Positions 1 to 6,900 of a stretch of 8,957 nucleotides of DNA are shown in pieces. The notes beneath the pieces were generated by a model. It did no database searches. It was not told where the DNA came from and saw only the letters and a list, made by a program, of their open reading frames with translations. Every line of letters begins with the position of its first letter. The first letter of the stretch is position 1. The position numbers and the translations under genes are program-made. This DNA is from Chitinophaga pinensis (lineage in GTDB: Bacteria > Bacteroidota > Bacteroidia > Chitinophagales > Chitinophagaceae): positions 1-8,957 of the forward strand of contig CALPKD020000030.1 of assembly GCA_943324055.2 (NCBI GenBank), read 5' to 3'.

Positions 1-678
1 TCCTGCAACGGCAAAAGCAAAAGGAATCGTGGTTGAGGCGAAACCTAAAAACAATACAGGTGGATGAATGACCATCCAATAGTTTTGCAACAAAGTATTT
101 AATCCGGTGCCATCTTTTATAAATTGTAAATAATCGGGGCGGGATAAAATAGGCCAACTCATCTCCTCTCTTAATAAAATAAATGGACTACTTCCTAATT
201 TGAAATCAAAAAAGTATAAACCTACTACCATCGTTGCTAAACATACTTGTACAAAACTTAACACCATCATCACGCCGCTTTCTCTTGTTTTTAGCTTTAA
301 CATTACAATGATGCCTAAAACACAATGCCAAAAACTCCATAATAAAAAGCTACCCTCCTGTCCTTCCCAAAAACAACTCAACAAATATTTAATAGGCATA
401 TTTTTATCACTATGCGTATAAGCGTATTTGTACTCAAACAAATGGTTAGTGATAATATAAAATAATAAAATAAAGCAAGATAAAACTGCAATAGATTCAA
501 TAATAAATGCAATCCTTGCAAGTTGTTTCCATTGTTTTTCAACACTTATTTCCTGCGCATAAAATGCTTTTGCAAATGCAAAAGTGGCTACCAGGGAAGC
601 CACTAATGAAAGTATTGTTAAAAAGTATCCAAGTTGTCCAGCAAGCAAATGCTCACCAATATATTGTACTGTATTCAT
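1..678 (-). CDS. ccmF: Cytochrome c haem lyase subunit CcmF, N-terminal part (cut by window edge)
   Basis: This is the first 226 residues of a multi-pass inner-membrane protein that runs off the left edge. I translated it from the reverse complement, starting at the ATG whose complement is at 676-678. It opens with a hydrophobic helix (about residues 11-38), followed by others near 54-77, 112-127 and 137-157. The CcmF/CcsA-family signatures are visible: WEGQEGS at 104-110, and the MVIHPP segment at 202-207 with His205, a candidate haem-ligand position. The tryptophan-rich WWD region, which binds haem in this family, would lie beyond the edge. CcmF takes haem from CcmE and attaches it to CxxCH motifs of apocytochromes on the periplasmic side. 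The start lies 19 nt after the ccmE stop, so the two are almost certainly co-transcribed. The family call is firm from the motifs. How complete the rest of the gene is cannot be judged here. Confidence 0.93.
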   Translation of the reverse strand, partial: MNTVQYIGEHLLAGQLGYFLTILSLVASLVATFAFAKAFYAQEISVEKQWKQLARIAFIIESIAVLSCFILLFYIITNHLFEYKYAYTHSDKNMPIKYLLSCFWEGQEGSFLLWSFWHCVLGIIVMLKLKTRESGVMMVLSFVQVCLATMVVGLYFFDFKLGSSPFILLREEMSWPILSRPDYLQFIKDGTGLNTLLQNYWMVIHPPVLFLGFASTTIPFAFAVAG

Positions 679-697
679 TGATAAATTTGTAAGTAAA

Positions 698-1108
698 TTA
701 ATTCGTAATACTAACTGGCTGGTCTTTCATCGCAGTTGCATTGTCTTTATATTTTGATGGGCACTTTAGCACAATCGCAGAGCATTCAAAAACATCTCCT
801 TGTACTTTTCCTTTTAATACAATTCTTTCTGATTTTTCCATATCCGTTGGCATGGTGTTATGAAATACCACCGCAATTTTGCCACCTAAACTGTCTTGAA
901 CAGCAAACTTTAAATAATTAGGGTCTTTGATTGGATCATATTCAACTGGGACAGTTTTATCCATCTTTACAATTAAATTGACAAATTTACCTTGTTTTTG
1001 CTTTGCCGAACTCACTGTTTCATAGCTACTCAAATCACCTGTGTAACTAATTAAAACAACAATTGCAGCAGCAATTAGGACTAATAATACGATATGTGAT
1101 TTCTTCAT
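698..1108 (-). CDS. ccmE: Cytochrome c maturation haem chaperone CcmE, CxxxY variant
   Basis: A 136-residue protein with an N-terminal signal-anchor helix (about residues 5-21) and a periplasmic beta-barrel (OB-like) domain from about 35 to 120. It fits the CcmE family in size, anchor, the LKGKV...FEC strand pair (98-109) and its place directly before ccmF. CcmE holds haem covalently and passes it to CcmF. In most proteobacterial CcmE proteins the haem attaches to the His of an HxxxY motif. Here the aligned segment is CPSKY, with Cys116 and Tyr120, so this is the CxxxY type known from some other bacteria and archaea. Cys109 is a second cysteine nearby. The short tail after Tyr120 (16 residues) is polar and probably flexible. 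The ATG at 1108 is supported by the signal-anchor starting at once and by a TAnnTTTG box just upstream. No ccmA, ccmB, ccmC or ccmD gene precedes it here. Confidence 0.92.
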   Translation of the reverse strand: MKKSHIVLLVLIAAAIVVLISYTGDLSSYETVSSAKQKQGKFVNLIVKMDKTVPVEYDPIKDPNYLKFAVQDSLGGKIAVVFHNTMPTDMEKSERIVLKGKVQGDVFECSAIVLKCPSKYKDNATAMKDQPVSITN

Positions 1109-1112
1109 GTCG

Positions 1113-1146
1113 CAAAGTTAACCAAATGGCCTTAAATTGCATCAAA
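1113..1146 (-). promoter_or_regulatory. Predicted Bacteroidota-type promoter for ccmE-ccmF
   Basis: Read on the minus strand, TTTG (1146-1143) is followed after 22 nt by TAACTTTG (1120-1113), matching the Bacteroidota consensus TTG-N17-23-TAnnTTTG. The -7 box ends only 4 nt before the ccmE ATG, so the transcript would be leaderless or almost so. The box is an exact consensus match. The spacing is at the long end of the range. Promoter activity is inferred from sequence only. Confidence 0.55.
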
Positions 1147-1172
1147 TTTTACCAATCTCATAAATACCATTT

Positions 1173-1736
1173 ATGCACCTTTTTGACTATATAATTGTTT
1201 GTAAAACACCGGACTACAAAAACGTGGATCGTATAAGCCAGTTCATGTTATTACTCTCTATTTTAGCCTTTTCTTATTGCATTTATATTGGACTTTTCCC
1301 CAAACCAGCACTTATTATCGCCATTATGACTTCCGTCATATGTTGGAGTATATTTTGTATTTATCAGGCCAAACAAGGAGGTGTACCTTATTACCGATTG
1401 GGCTTACTTTTTGCTTCATGGGGTTGGTTTTTGATACCCAATGCCTTAATTGTATCAGGCATCTACCTAATTGCTGCCTTATTTGAGCGACAAGTGAAGT
1501 TCCCTTACGAAATTGCCTTCCATCCTTCAGGGATTGTAGTGAACACCTTCCCAAAAAAGCACTACCCTTGGTCTGCCATTCAGAATGCAATTATTAAAGA
1601 CGATGTCATCACTATTGACTTCAAAAACAACAAACTCATCCAAAAAGACATAAGCGAACCTGTTTCAGCAGCAATAACCACAGAATTTAACAATTTTTGT
1701 GCCGAACAAATCGCAAATTCTGCGACTGAGGCTTAA
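1173..1736 (+). CDS. Membrane protein of unknown function with a possible PH-like cytoplasmic tail
   Basis: A 187-residue protein I do not recognise by name. It has a short polar N-terminus, then three hydrophobic segments at about 21-42, 45-64 and 76-104. A soluble C-terminal region of about 80 residues (108-187) follows. That region reads like alternating beta strands: an FHPSGIVV strand (117-123), a PWSAIQNAIIKDD turn-and-strand (132-144), then ITIDF (146-150) and KLIQKDI (154-160), ending in a helix. The order (aromatic-His-Pro-x-Gly strand, then W-S-x-I, then a charged hairpin) resembles bacterial PH-like/YcxB-type domains that follow membrane helices. That resemblance is my inference, not a confirmed match. 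It starts 64 nt from the divergent ccmE start, and I see no clear TAnnTTTG box on its own strand. Its stop is 41 nt before the radical SAM gene, so it may share regulation with either neighbour. A role in cytochrome assembly is possible but rests on position alone. Confidence 0.75.
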   Translation: MHLFDYIIVCKTPDYKNVDRISQFMLLLSILAFSYCIYIGLFPKPALIIAIMTSVICWSIFCIYQAKQGGVPYYRLGLLFASWGWFLIPNALIVSGIYLIAALFERQVKFPYEIAFHPSGIVVNTFPKKHYPWSAIQNAIIKDDVITIDFKNNKLIQKDISEPVSAAITTEFNNFCAEQIANSATEA

Positions 1737-1765
1737 TGAAATGATTACTTATACCCGCTAAATTA

Positions 1766-1773
1766 TACCTTTG
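1766..1773 (+). promoter_or_regulatory. Predicted -7 promoter box for the radical SAM-to-folC operon
   Basis: TACCTTTG is an exact match to the Bacteroidota -7 consensus TAnnTTTG and ends 4 nt before the ATG at 1778. This is the same spacing as at ccmE. No clean TTG lies 17-23 nt upstream (the region around 1741-1750 is ATGATTACTT), so the -33 element is weak or absent. It lies in the 41-nt gap after the preceding membrane-protein gene and would give a nearly leaderless mRNA. Confidence 0.5.
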
Positions 1774-1777
1774 TACA

Positions 1778-3079
1778 ATGGCATTACTTGATTCCCCTTT
1801 TATATTATATTCAGATGGCGAAGGCCAAATATTTGAAGACACTAGTTTATATGTAACTGGCCGCGCTGGCTGGGATGCATTCCCTATTCCTGAGGAAGAT
1901 TGGATTGAACTACCCGAAGGTGGTAATTTATATGAACTACCAGGTCGAAGAGGCATTGGCATTGATGTTGAATCGGGTTTAATGCGTGTTTGTGAAAAAG
2001 GTTGGGCAGTTGCTGCTTTTATACCTCCTGCACATACCGGTTTATATGTAGCAGCATATGAAACATTACCAGATGCCCCCCTTTTACCTTTGTTTTGTTA
2101 CACTGCAGTAGGTTGGCAGGATGGTAAACATTATGTGCCTGCTGTAAGAATTGAGAAAGACATAAGACAGGATTGTGAGGGTTATGACCAACCCACTATT
2201 GATAAAGGGGCCGAACAATTATTAAGCGATTACCCTCAAAATAGATTGGTTCAACATTTAATGGAAAACTGTTGCATGACGTATCATTGTCCTGCAGCTC
2301 GAAATTTTGCGATGGGCCGTTGGGAATGTCCAATCCCTATTTCTCCAGCCTGTAATGCGAATTGTATTGGATGTATTTCATTCCAACCCATTGAAGAAGA
2401 AATCGTATCCAATCAAGAACGGCTTAGTTTTAAACCTACGGCTGCCGAAGTGGTAGAATATACCGTACCTCATTTAATGACAGCGCCTTTCCCTATTGTA
2501 AGTTTTGGCCAAGGATGTGAAGGGGAGCCCTTATTAATGTGGGAGACGATCAAAGAAGCGATTATTGAAATAAGAAAACATACCGATAAAGGAAGCATCA
2601 ATATTAATTCCAATGGTTCCAACCCGATTGCAGTTGCCGAGTTAGCAGCAGTTGGATTAGATAGCTTAAGAGTAAGTTTAAATTCGGCACAAGCGTCTGT
2701 ATATACTGCTTATTATAGACCCAATAATTACGAGTTCGCAGACATAAAGGAAAGTTTACGTGTGATGGCAGCTGCTGGAAAATGGACAAGTATTAATTAT
2801 TTTGTTTTCCCTGGAATGACAGATAGTGTTGAAGAATATGAAGCATTAAGACAGTTAATTATAGATACCGATTTGAAAATGATACAATGGAGGAACTTTA
2901 ATATTGATCCAGATTGGTATTTAGGAAAGATCGGTGTTACAGAGATTGGAGAGATAATGGGTATTAAACAAATGATGGAATTAATACAAGAGGAATTTCC
3001 GAATCTTAAATTTGGATACTTTAATCCGCCTATCGAAAGAATCAGAGGAGATTTTTCTGAGCAATTCGCACATCATTAA
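1778..3079 (+). CDS. Uncharacterised radical SAM enzyme with large N-terminal domain and extra cysteines
   Basis: A 433-residue soluble protein. The radical SAM core starts near residue 185. Cys192, Cys196 and Cys199 form the CxxxCxxC motif that holds the 4Fe-4S cluster. The GEP motif (249-251, within GQGCEGEP) would contact SAM. The strand INSNGSNP (276-283), DSLRVSLNSA (295-304) and NYFVFPG (340-346) follow the order expected for a partial TIM barrel. The first 160 residues form a separate domain I cannot assign, poor in cysteine and rich in Gly, Pro and aromatics. Cys165, Cys166, Cys171 and Cys184 lie just before the core and Cys247 lies within it, enough to hold an auxiliary Fe-S cluster, although this is inference. 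From memory it resembles a radical SAM family spread over several phyla with no known reaction. I cannot name the substrate. It heads a five-gene run and is followed after 9 nt by a transporter gene. The ATG at 1778 is supported by the promoter-like box just before it. Confidence 0.88.
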   Translation: MALLDSPFILYSDGEGQIFEDTSLYVTGRAGWDAFPIPEEDWIELPEGGNLYELPGRRGIGIDVESGLMRVCEKGWAVAAFIPPAHTGLYVAAYETLPDAPLLPLFCYTAVGWQDGKHYVPAVRIEKDIRQDCEGYDQPTIDKGAEQLLSDYPQNRLVQHLMENCCMTYHCPAARNFAMGRWECPIPISPACNANCIGCISFQPIEEEIVSNQERLSFKPTAAEVVEYTVPHLMTAPFPIVSFGQGCEGEPLLMWETIKEAIIEIRKHTDKGSININSNGSNPIAVAELAAVGLDSLRVSLNSAQASVYTAYYRPNNYEFADIKESLRVMAAAGKWTSINYFVFPGMTDSVEEYEALRQLIIDTDLKMIQWRNFNIDPDWYLGKIGVTEIGEIMGIKQMMELIQEEFPNLKFGYFNPPIERIRGDFSEQFAHH

Positions 3080-3088
3080 TATCTATCA

Positions 3089-4009
3089 TTGAAACAAAGA
3101 CAATATAATAAGGAACATCAAATTGGTGCAGTATTAGCAATAATAGCCTGTATCATCTGGTCGGGCAACTTTATTATATCTAGGTATGCGATACATTTAG
3201 CAGGTCCAATCAGCTTAGCGTTTTTTAGATGGACTATAGCGACACTTACCATATTGCCCTTTGCTTATAAAAATTTTTTAAAAGAAAAAGAGATTTTCAA
3301 AAAAAATGCAACTTACTTTTTTTGGATGGGCTTAGTAGGTTTTGCGATTTACAATACTTTTATTTATACAGCTGGGCATTATACCACTGCTATTAATATG
3401 GCGTTAATAGGATCCATTATACATCCAATTGTTGCCACCATACTAGCTGCTATTTTTGTAAATGAAAAATTAAACTGGAAAAGCATTATTGGCATTGCAT
3501 TAGGAATATTTGGCATCATTCTATTAATTACCAAGGGCGATATTGCAAACATAACACACTTACAATTTTCTGTAGGAGACTTGTGGATGGTCGCTGCTGG
3601 TTTTTGCTTTGGCACTTATAATGTATTTGTGAGACGCAAGCCAGTTGGCATTTCCAACAATAGTTTTTTACTCGTACTGTTTGCTATTGGCGCGGTTATA
3701 TTATTCCCTTTTTCAATTTATGAAATGAAAAATATCCAACCGGTAGTGTATAATAGTCAACTATTATTTTGTGTTTTGTATATTGGAATTGGCAACTCAA
3801 CCATTGCTTACTTTTTATGGAATAGCGCCATTCATAAATTAGGTGCGGCAAAATCTTCTTTATTTGGCACTCTCATTCCACTATTGAGTGCATTAGAAGC
3901 AGTATGGATTTTGAATGAAAAGTTTAATATGTTTCAAGTAATAAGTGGATTAATTATTATCACTGGAATTGTGGTAAATACTTGGCCATCAAAAAAACAG
4001 CATGGATAG
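3089..4009 (+). CDS. EamA/DMT-family transporter with TTG start
   Basis: A 306-residue inner-membrane protein of the drug/metabolite transporter superfamily. Ten hydrophobic helices can be drawn, at about 12-31, 40-58, 77-95, 101-123, 131-147, 164-181, 191-209, 224-243, 251-275 and 281-297. It consists of two EamA repeats. Each has a NEK motif after its fourth helix (NEKL at 125-128, NEKF at 276-279), which shows the internal duplication. Family members usually export amino acids, metabolites or drugs; the substrate cannot be read from sequence. The start is TTG at 3089: an in-frame stop (the radical SAM stop, 3077-3079) lies just upstream, and the next in-frame ATG is about 80 residues in, past two helices. 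It sits 9 nt after the radical SAM gene and its last 8 nt overlap the next gene, so translational coupling is likely. Length is normal for the family. Confidence 0.9.
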   Translation: MKQRQYNKEHQIGAVLAIIACIIWSGNFIISRYAIHLAGPISLAFFRWTIATLTILPFAYKNFLKEKEIFKKNATYFFWMGLVGFAIYNTFIYTAGHYTTAINMALIGSIIHPIVATILAAIFVNEKLNWKSIIGIALGIFGIILLITKGDIANITHLQFSVGDLWMVAAGFCFGTYNVFVRRKPVGISNNSFLLVLFAIGAVILFPFSIYEMKNIQPVVYNSQLLFCVLYIGIGNSTIAYFLWNSAIHKLGAAKSSLFGTLIPLLSALEAVWILNEKFNMFQVISGLIIITGIVVNTWPSKKQHG

Positions 4010-4763
4010 CACCCTCCTATTATTATGTGCACTTGCATTTTTAGCGGGCTTCGTAGATGCCATTGTTGGAGGAGGCGGATTAATACAAGTACCAGCGGGA
4101 TTATTACTATTACCCAACGAGCCTGTTTCAAGGGTGATTGGTTCTTTAAAAATACCTTCCTTTACGGGTACTTTTTTTGCTGCAAGAACCTACCTAAAAA
4201 CGATAAGAATCCCCTATAATCGATTCATTCTATTTACGGCTATCGCATTTACTGCTGCTTTTACAGGCTCCTATTGTTTGACTAAAGTGAGCAGCTCTTT
4301 TATGAAGCCTGTTATACTAGTTGTTTTATTTTTTATCGCTATTTATACCTTCTTTAAAAAAGATTTGGGATTTAAGACTGCAATGACCCAAACTCAATTC
4401 CCTTGGTATAAGGGGGCAGCAATCTGTTTAATAATAGGATTTTATGACGGGTTTATTGGGCCAGGCGCAGGTGCGCTTTTAGTACTGTTATTTATAAGCT
4501 CATTAGGGTTTGATTTTTTACAAGCAAACGCACATGCTAAAGTGGTCAACCTCGCTACTAATCTGGGATCAATCGTCCTATTTGTAATAAAAGGGTCCAT
4601 CATCTGGGCAGTTGCAATACCGATGGCTATTTGTAATGCCTTTGGTGGTGCATTGGGATCAAAAATGGCGATCGCCAAGGGGAATAAATTTATAAGAACT
4701 ATCTTTTTATGCGTTATTTTGGCCACCCTAGGTAGATTGGGTTATGATGTTTTTTTCCATTAA
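4002..4763 (+). CDS. TauE/SafE (TSUP) family membrane transporter
   Basis: A 253-residue membrane protein of the TauE/SafE family, whose members move sulfite, sulfonates, sulfoacetate or other organic anions, usually outward. The two-repeat architecture is clear: GFVDAIVGGGGLIQVP (16-31) in the first half is matched by GFYDGFIGPGAGALL (146-160) in the second. Both are the Gly-rich re-entrant motif of the family. KVVNLATNLGS (180-190) is another family hallmark. Hydrophobic helices lie near 5-37, 75-93, 101-118, 137-169, 186-213 and 231-248. The ATG at 4002 lies inside the end of the EamA gene (8-nt overlap, ATGGATAG), which suggests coupled translation. The substrate is unknown. No sulfur-metabolism enzyme is recognisable nearby, so a sulfur role should not be assumed. 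Confidence 0.9.
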   Translation: MDSTLLLLCALAFLAGFVDAIVGGGGLIQVPAGLLLLPNEPVSRVIGSLKIPSFTGTFFAARTYLKTIRIPYNRFILFTAIAFTAAFTGSYCLTKVSSSFMKPVILVVLFFIAIYTFFKKDLGFKTAMTQTQFPWYKGAAICLIIGFYDGFIGPGAGALLVLLFISSLGFDFLQANAHAKVVNLATNLGSIVLFVIKGSIIWAVAIPMAICNAFGGALGSKMAIAKGNKFIRTIFLCVILATLGRLGYDVFFH

Positions 4764-4773
4764 TTTTATATAC

Positions 4774-5556
4774 ATGCAATTGAACTTTGAACAACAAAAA
4801 AATATAAAGGCAAGTATCTATACTGCACTCATTTGTGCTGTCCTTGTCCTATTATTTGTTGTACTTCAATGGCAGCAGTCCCCTCCAACTATTATTCCGC
4901 CAGCACCTACCTATATGGAAGTGAATTTAGGCAATAGTGAAACAGGCGCAGGTGATATTGCACCAAAGAGTAAGGAAGCCCCTGCACCATCCGTTGGCGC
5001 AAGTAAACAAGTTAAAACGAGCGCTGCGAATAATAATATTAAAGTAAATGCCAATTCTAACGACCCAAATGACGAGGCAATAAAGACAGCAAAAACAACT
5101 AAACTTGTTAAAAATACGCCTTTACCTCCTGCGGCAAAACCAAAAGCATTGATGGGAAAATATGCAGGTGGGAATGGGAAAGGTGGAAATAATCAAGATA
5201 GCTACAACGATGTTAAAGACCAAGGAATTGCTGGTGGCAAAGGAGATCAAGGTGTTGCGAACGGAAGTATCAATGGCAAATCTTATACGGGTGCAGGTGG
5301 CCCATTTGTAACAAAGGGCGATCGTCGCATTACCAAAATATATTCATTTAATGGCGATGTGGAACCTGCAACTATCTATGCTGAAATTGAAGTTAACACA
5401 GCAGGTGTTGGACGCTTTATACAAATTGCAAAAGGATCTTCCTCTAATGATGCTAAATACAAAAGAGCAATTGTTGAATACCTTACTAAAATAAGTTTTA
5501 ACGCTGCAGATCATAATTCTTTTGTGACAGTGAAGTTTAAATTCGAAGTTCAATAA
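4774..5556 (+). CDS. TonB-like energy transducer
   Basis: A 260-residue protein with a cytoplasmic N-terminus, one membrane helix (about 15-32) and a long periplasmic linker (35-180). The linker is rich in Pro, Lys, Ala and Asn, then Gly (GGNGKGGNN near 132-140, GGKGDQG near 154-160). A compact C-terminal domain (about 183-260) has strands YAEIEVNTAGVGRFIQIAKG (202-221), a helix (227-239) and the final strand VTVKFKFEV. This is the TonB/TolA-type layout, in which the linker spans the periplasm and the C-terminal domain touches an outer-membrane receptor. The domain ends like Bacteroidota TonB proteins that lie before folC. I chose ATG 4774 rather than 4744: it avoids overlapping the preceding gene (stop at 4763) and gives a normal short cytoplasmic tail (MQLNFEQQKN) before the helix. 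No exbB or exbD lies in the window. Specific partners are unknown, and TonB versus TolA-like function cannot be settled. Confidence 0.8.
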   Translation: MQLNFEQQKNIKASIYTALICAVLVLLFVVLQWQQSPPTIIPPAPTYMEVNLGNSETGAGDIAPKSKEAPAPSVGASKQVKTSAANNNIKVNANSNDPNDEAIKTAKTTKLVKNTPLPPAAKPKALMGKYAGGNGKGGNNQDSYNDVKDQGIAGGKGDQGVANGSINGKSYTGAGGPFVTKGDRRITKIYSFNGDVEPATIYAEIEVNTAGVGRFIQIAKGSSSNDAKYKRAIVEYLTKISFNAADHNSFVTVKFKFEVQ

Positions 5557-5561
5557 AAATC

Positions 5562-6899
5562 ATGTCCTACCAAGACACACTTGACTATTTGTATAGCCGC
5601 TTACCAATGTTTAGCAGAATCGGTGCCGCAGCTATCAAAAAGGACTTGCATAACACCATTGCAATTTGTGATTTTTTGGGTAACCCTCAACGACAAATTA
5701 AGACCATTCATGTAGCTGGCACCAATGGAAAAGGATCTACAAGTCATATGCTTGCTTCCATATTCCAGGCGGCAGGTTACAAAACTGGCTTATACACTTC
5801 CCCTCACTTGTATGACTTTAGAGAACGCATCAAAATTAATGGGGAGTTATGTGCAAAGGATTTTGTTGTTTCATTTACAGAACGCATCAAGCCCTTCATT
5901 GAACAAGTGGAACCCTCTTTTTTTGAAATCACAGTTGGTATGGCATTTGATTATTTTGCTAAAGAAAAATGCGATATCGCCATTATTGAAACAGGACTAG
6001 GTGGCAGATTAGATAGTACGAATATCATACAACCCGAACTAAGTATTATTACCAATATTGGATGGGATCATATGGCACTGTTAGGTAATAGCTTGAAAGA
6101 AATTGCAGCAGAAACAGCAGGGATAATAAAAGCAGGCATTATAAAAACTAGCGTGCCTATTGTTATTAGCGAAACCATACCTGAAACAAAACAACTATTT
6201 ATTGATAAAGCCACTTTAGTAAATGCACCTATTTATTTTGCGGAAGATTTACTAACCCTAAAATCATTTCAAAATAATTGGCAAACTTCCTTATTTGAGT
6301 TTAACCAGCCCCTTATTCATTTACTAGATGCGCCCCTTTTTCAAAAGTCATTCACAATCGAATGTGACTTACCAGGAAAATACCAATACAAAAACTTAAA
6401 GGGTGTATTAGTTGCAGTTCAATTACTAACAGGAATGGGGTGGAAAATAAAAGCGTCGAATGTATTTACTGCATTAACAAATATCAAGAAAAATACAGGG
6501 TTAATGGGTCGCTGGGAATCCATCCAGGATAGACCTAGAATTGTGTTAGATGTTGCACATAATGAACATGGTATACATGCATTATTAGAGCAACTAGAAA
6601 CTCTTTCCTTTGATACGCTGCACATCGTCACAGGCATGGTCAAAGACAAAGACATTGAAGCGGTACTAAATTTACTACCTAAAAATGCCACCTATTATTA
6701 TACACAATCGCATATACCAAGAGCCTTGCCTGTAAAGGAACTATCAGCAAAAGGAAATAGCTTAGGTTTAATTGGGAGTGACTATGAAAATGTAAACCTT
6801 GCATTACAAGCTGCCAATAAAAACGCAACCGACAAAGATTTGATTTTGGTAATTGGAAGTGTATTTTTAGTTGCGGAGGTGGATAGAACTAAGTTTTAA
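5562..6899 (+). CDS. folC: Bifunctional folylpolyglutamate synthase / dihydrofolate synthase
   Basis: A 445-residue cytosolic Mur-ligase-type enzyme. It adds glutamate to dihydropteroate to make dihydrofolate and extends the polyglutamate tail of folates, using ATP. Visible motifs in order: the P-loop HVAGTNGKGST (50-60); LYTSPHL then FRERI (78-90); FEITVGMAF (121-129); ETGLGGRLDSTN (143-154); NIGWDHM (165-171); the TAGIIKAG segment (185-192), with Lys190 as the likely carbamylated metal-site lysine; GRWE (316-319); and DVAHNEHG (330-337) in the C-terminal domain, where LDxAHN is typical. The ending GSVFLVAE (432-439) is also characteristic. Length is normal. The N-terminus (LYSRLPMFSRIG) is of Bacteroidota type. 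It follows the TonB-like gene by 5 nt, the end of the five-gene run. Its stop is 1 nt from the stop of the convergent gene. Confidence 0.96.
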   Translation: MSYQDTLDYLYSRLPMFSRIGAAAIKKDLHNTIAICDFLGNPQRQIKTIHVAGTNGKGSTSHMLASIFQAAGYKTGLYTSPHLYDFRERIKINGELCAKDFVVSFTERIKPFIEQVEPSFFEITVGMAFDYFAKEKCDIAIIETGLGGRLDSTNIIQPELSIITNIGWDHMALLGNSLKEIAAETAGIIKAGIIKTSVPIVISETIPETKQLFIDKATLVNAPIYFAEDLLTLKSFQNNWQTSLFEFNQPLIHLLDAPLFQKSFTIECDLPGKYQYKNLKGVLVAVQLLTGMGWKIKASNVFTALTNIKKNTGLMGRWESIQDRPRIVLDVAHNEHGIHALLEQLETLSFDTLHIVTGMVKDKDIEAVLNLLPKNATYYYTQSHIPRALPVKELSAKGNSLGLIGSDYENVNLALQAANKNATDKDLILVIGSVFLVAEVDRTKF

Positions 6900-6900
6900 T

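Noticed and set aside
200..692. Plus-strand open frames opposite ccmF
   Set aside because: They lie antisense to a clear ccmF coding sequence and their translations resemble no protein family.
736..921. Plus-strand open frame opposite ccmE
   Set aside because: It is a shadow of ccmE, with no start context and low-complexity hydrophobic translation.
4667..4676. Palindrome GGCGATCGCC, resembling the HIP1 octamer of cyanobacteria
   Set aside because: Single copy inside the TauE/SafE coding sequence; a chance match.
4744..4773. Earlier start for the TonB-like protein at 4744
   Set aside because: It overlaps the end of the TauE/SafE gene and adds ten residues (MMFFSINFIY) with no counterpart expected in the family; ATG 4774 follows the upstream stop by 10 nt.
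5160..5310. Gly-rich repeats in the TonB-like gene, considered as a tandem repeat or recombination hot spot
   Set aside because: The glycine codons are irregular and no repeated DNA unit is visible; it is a normal low-complexity linker.
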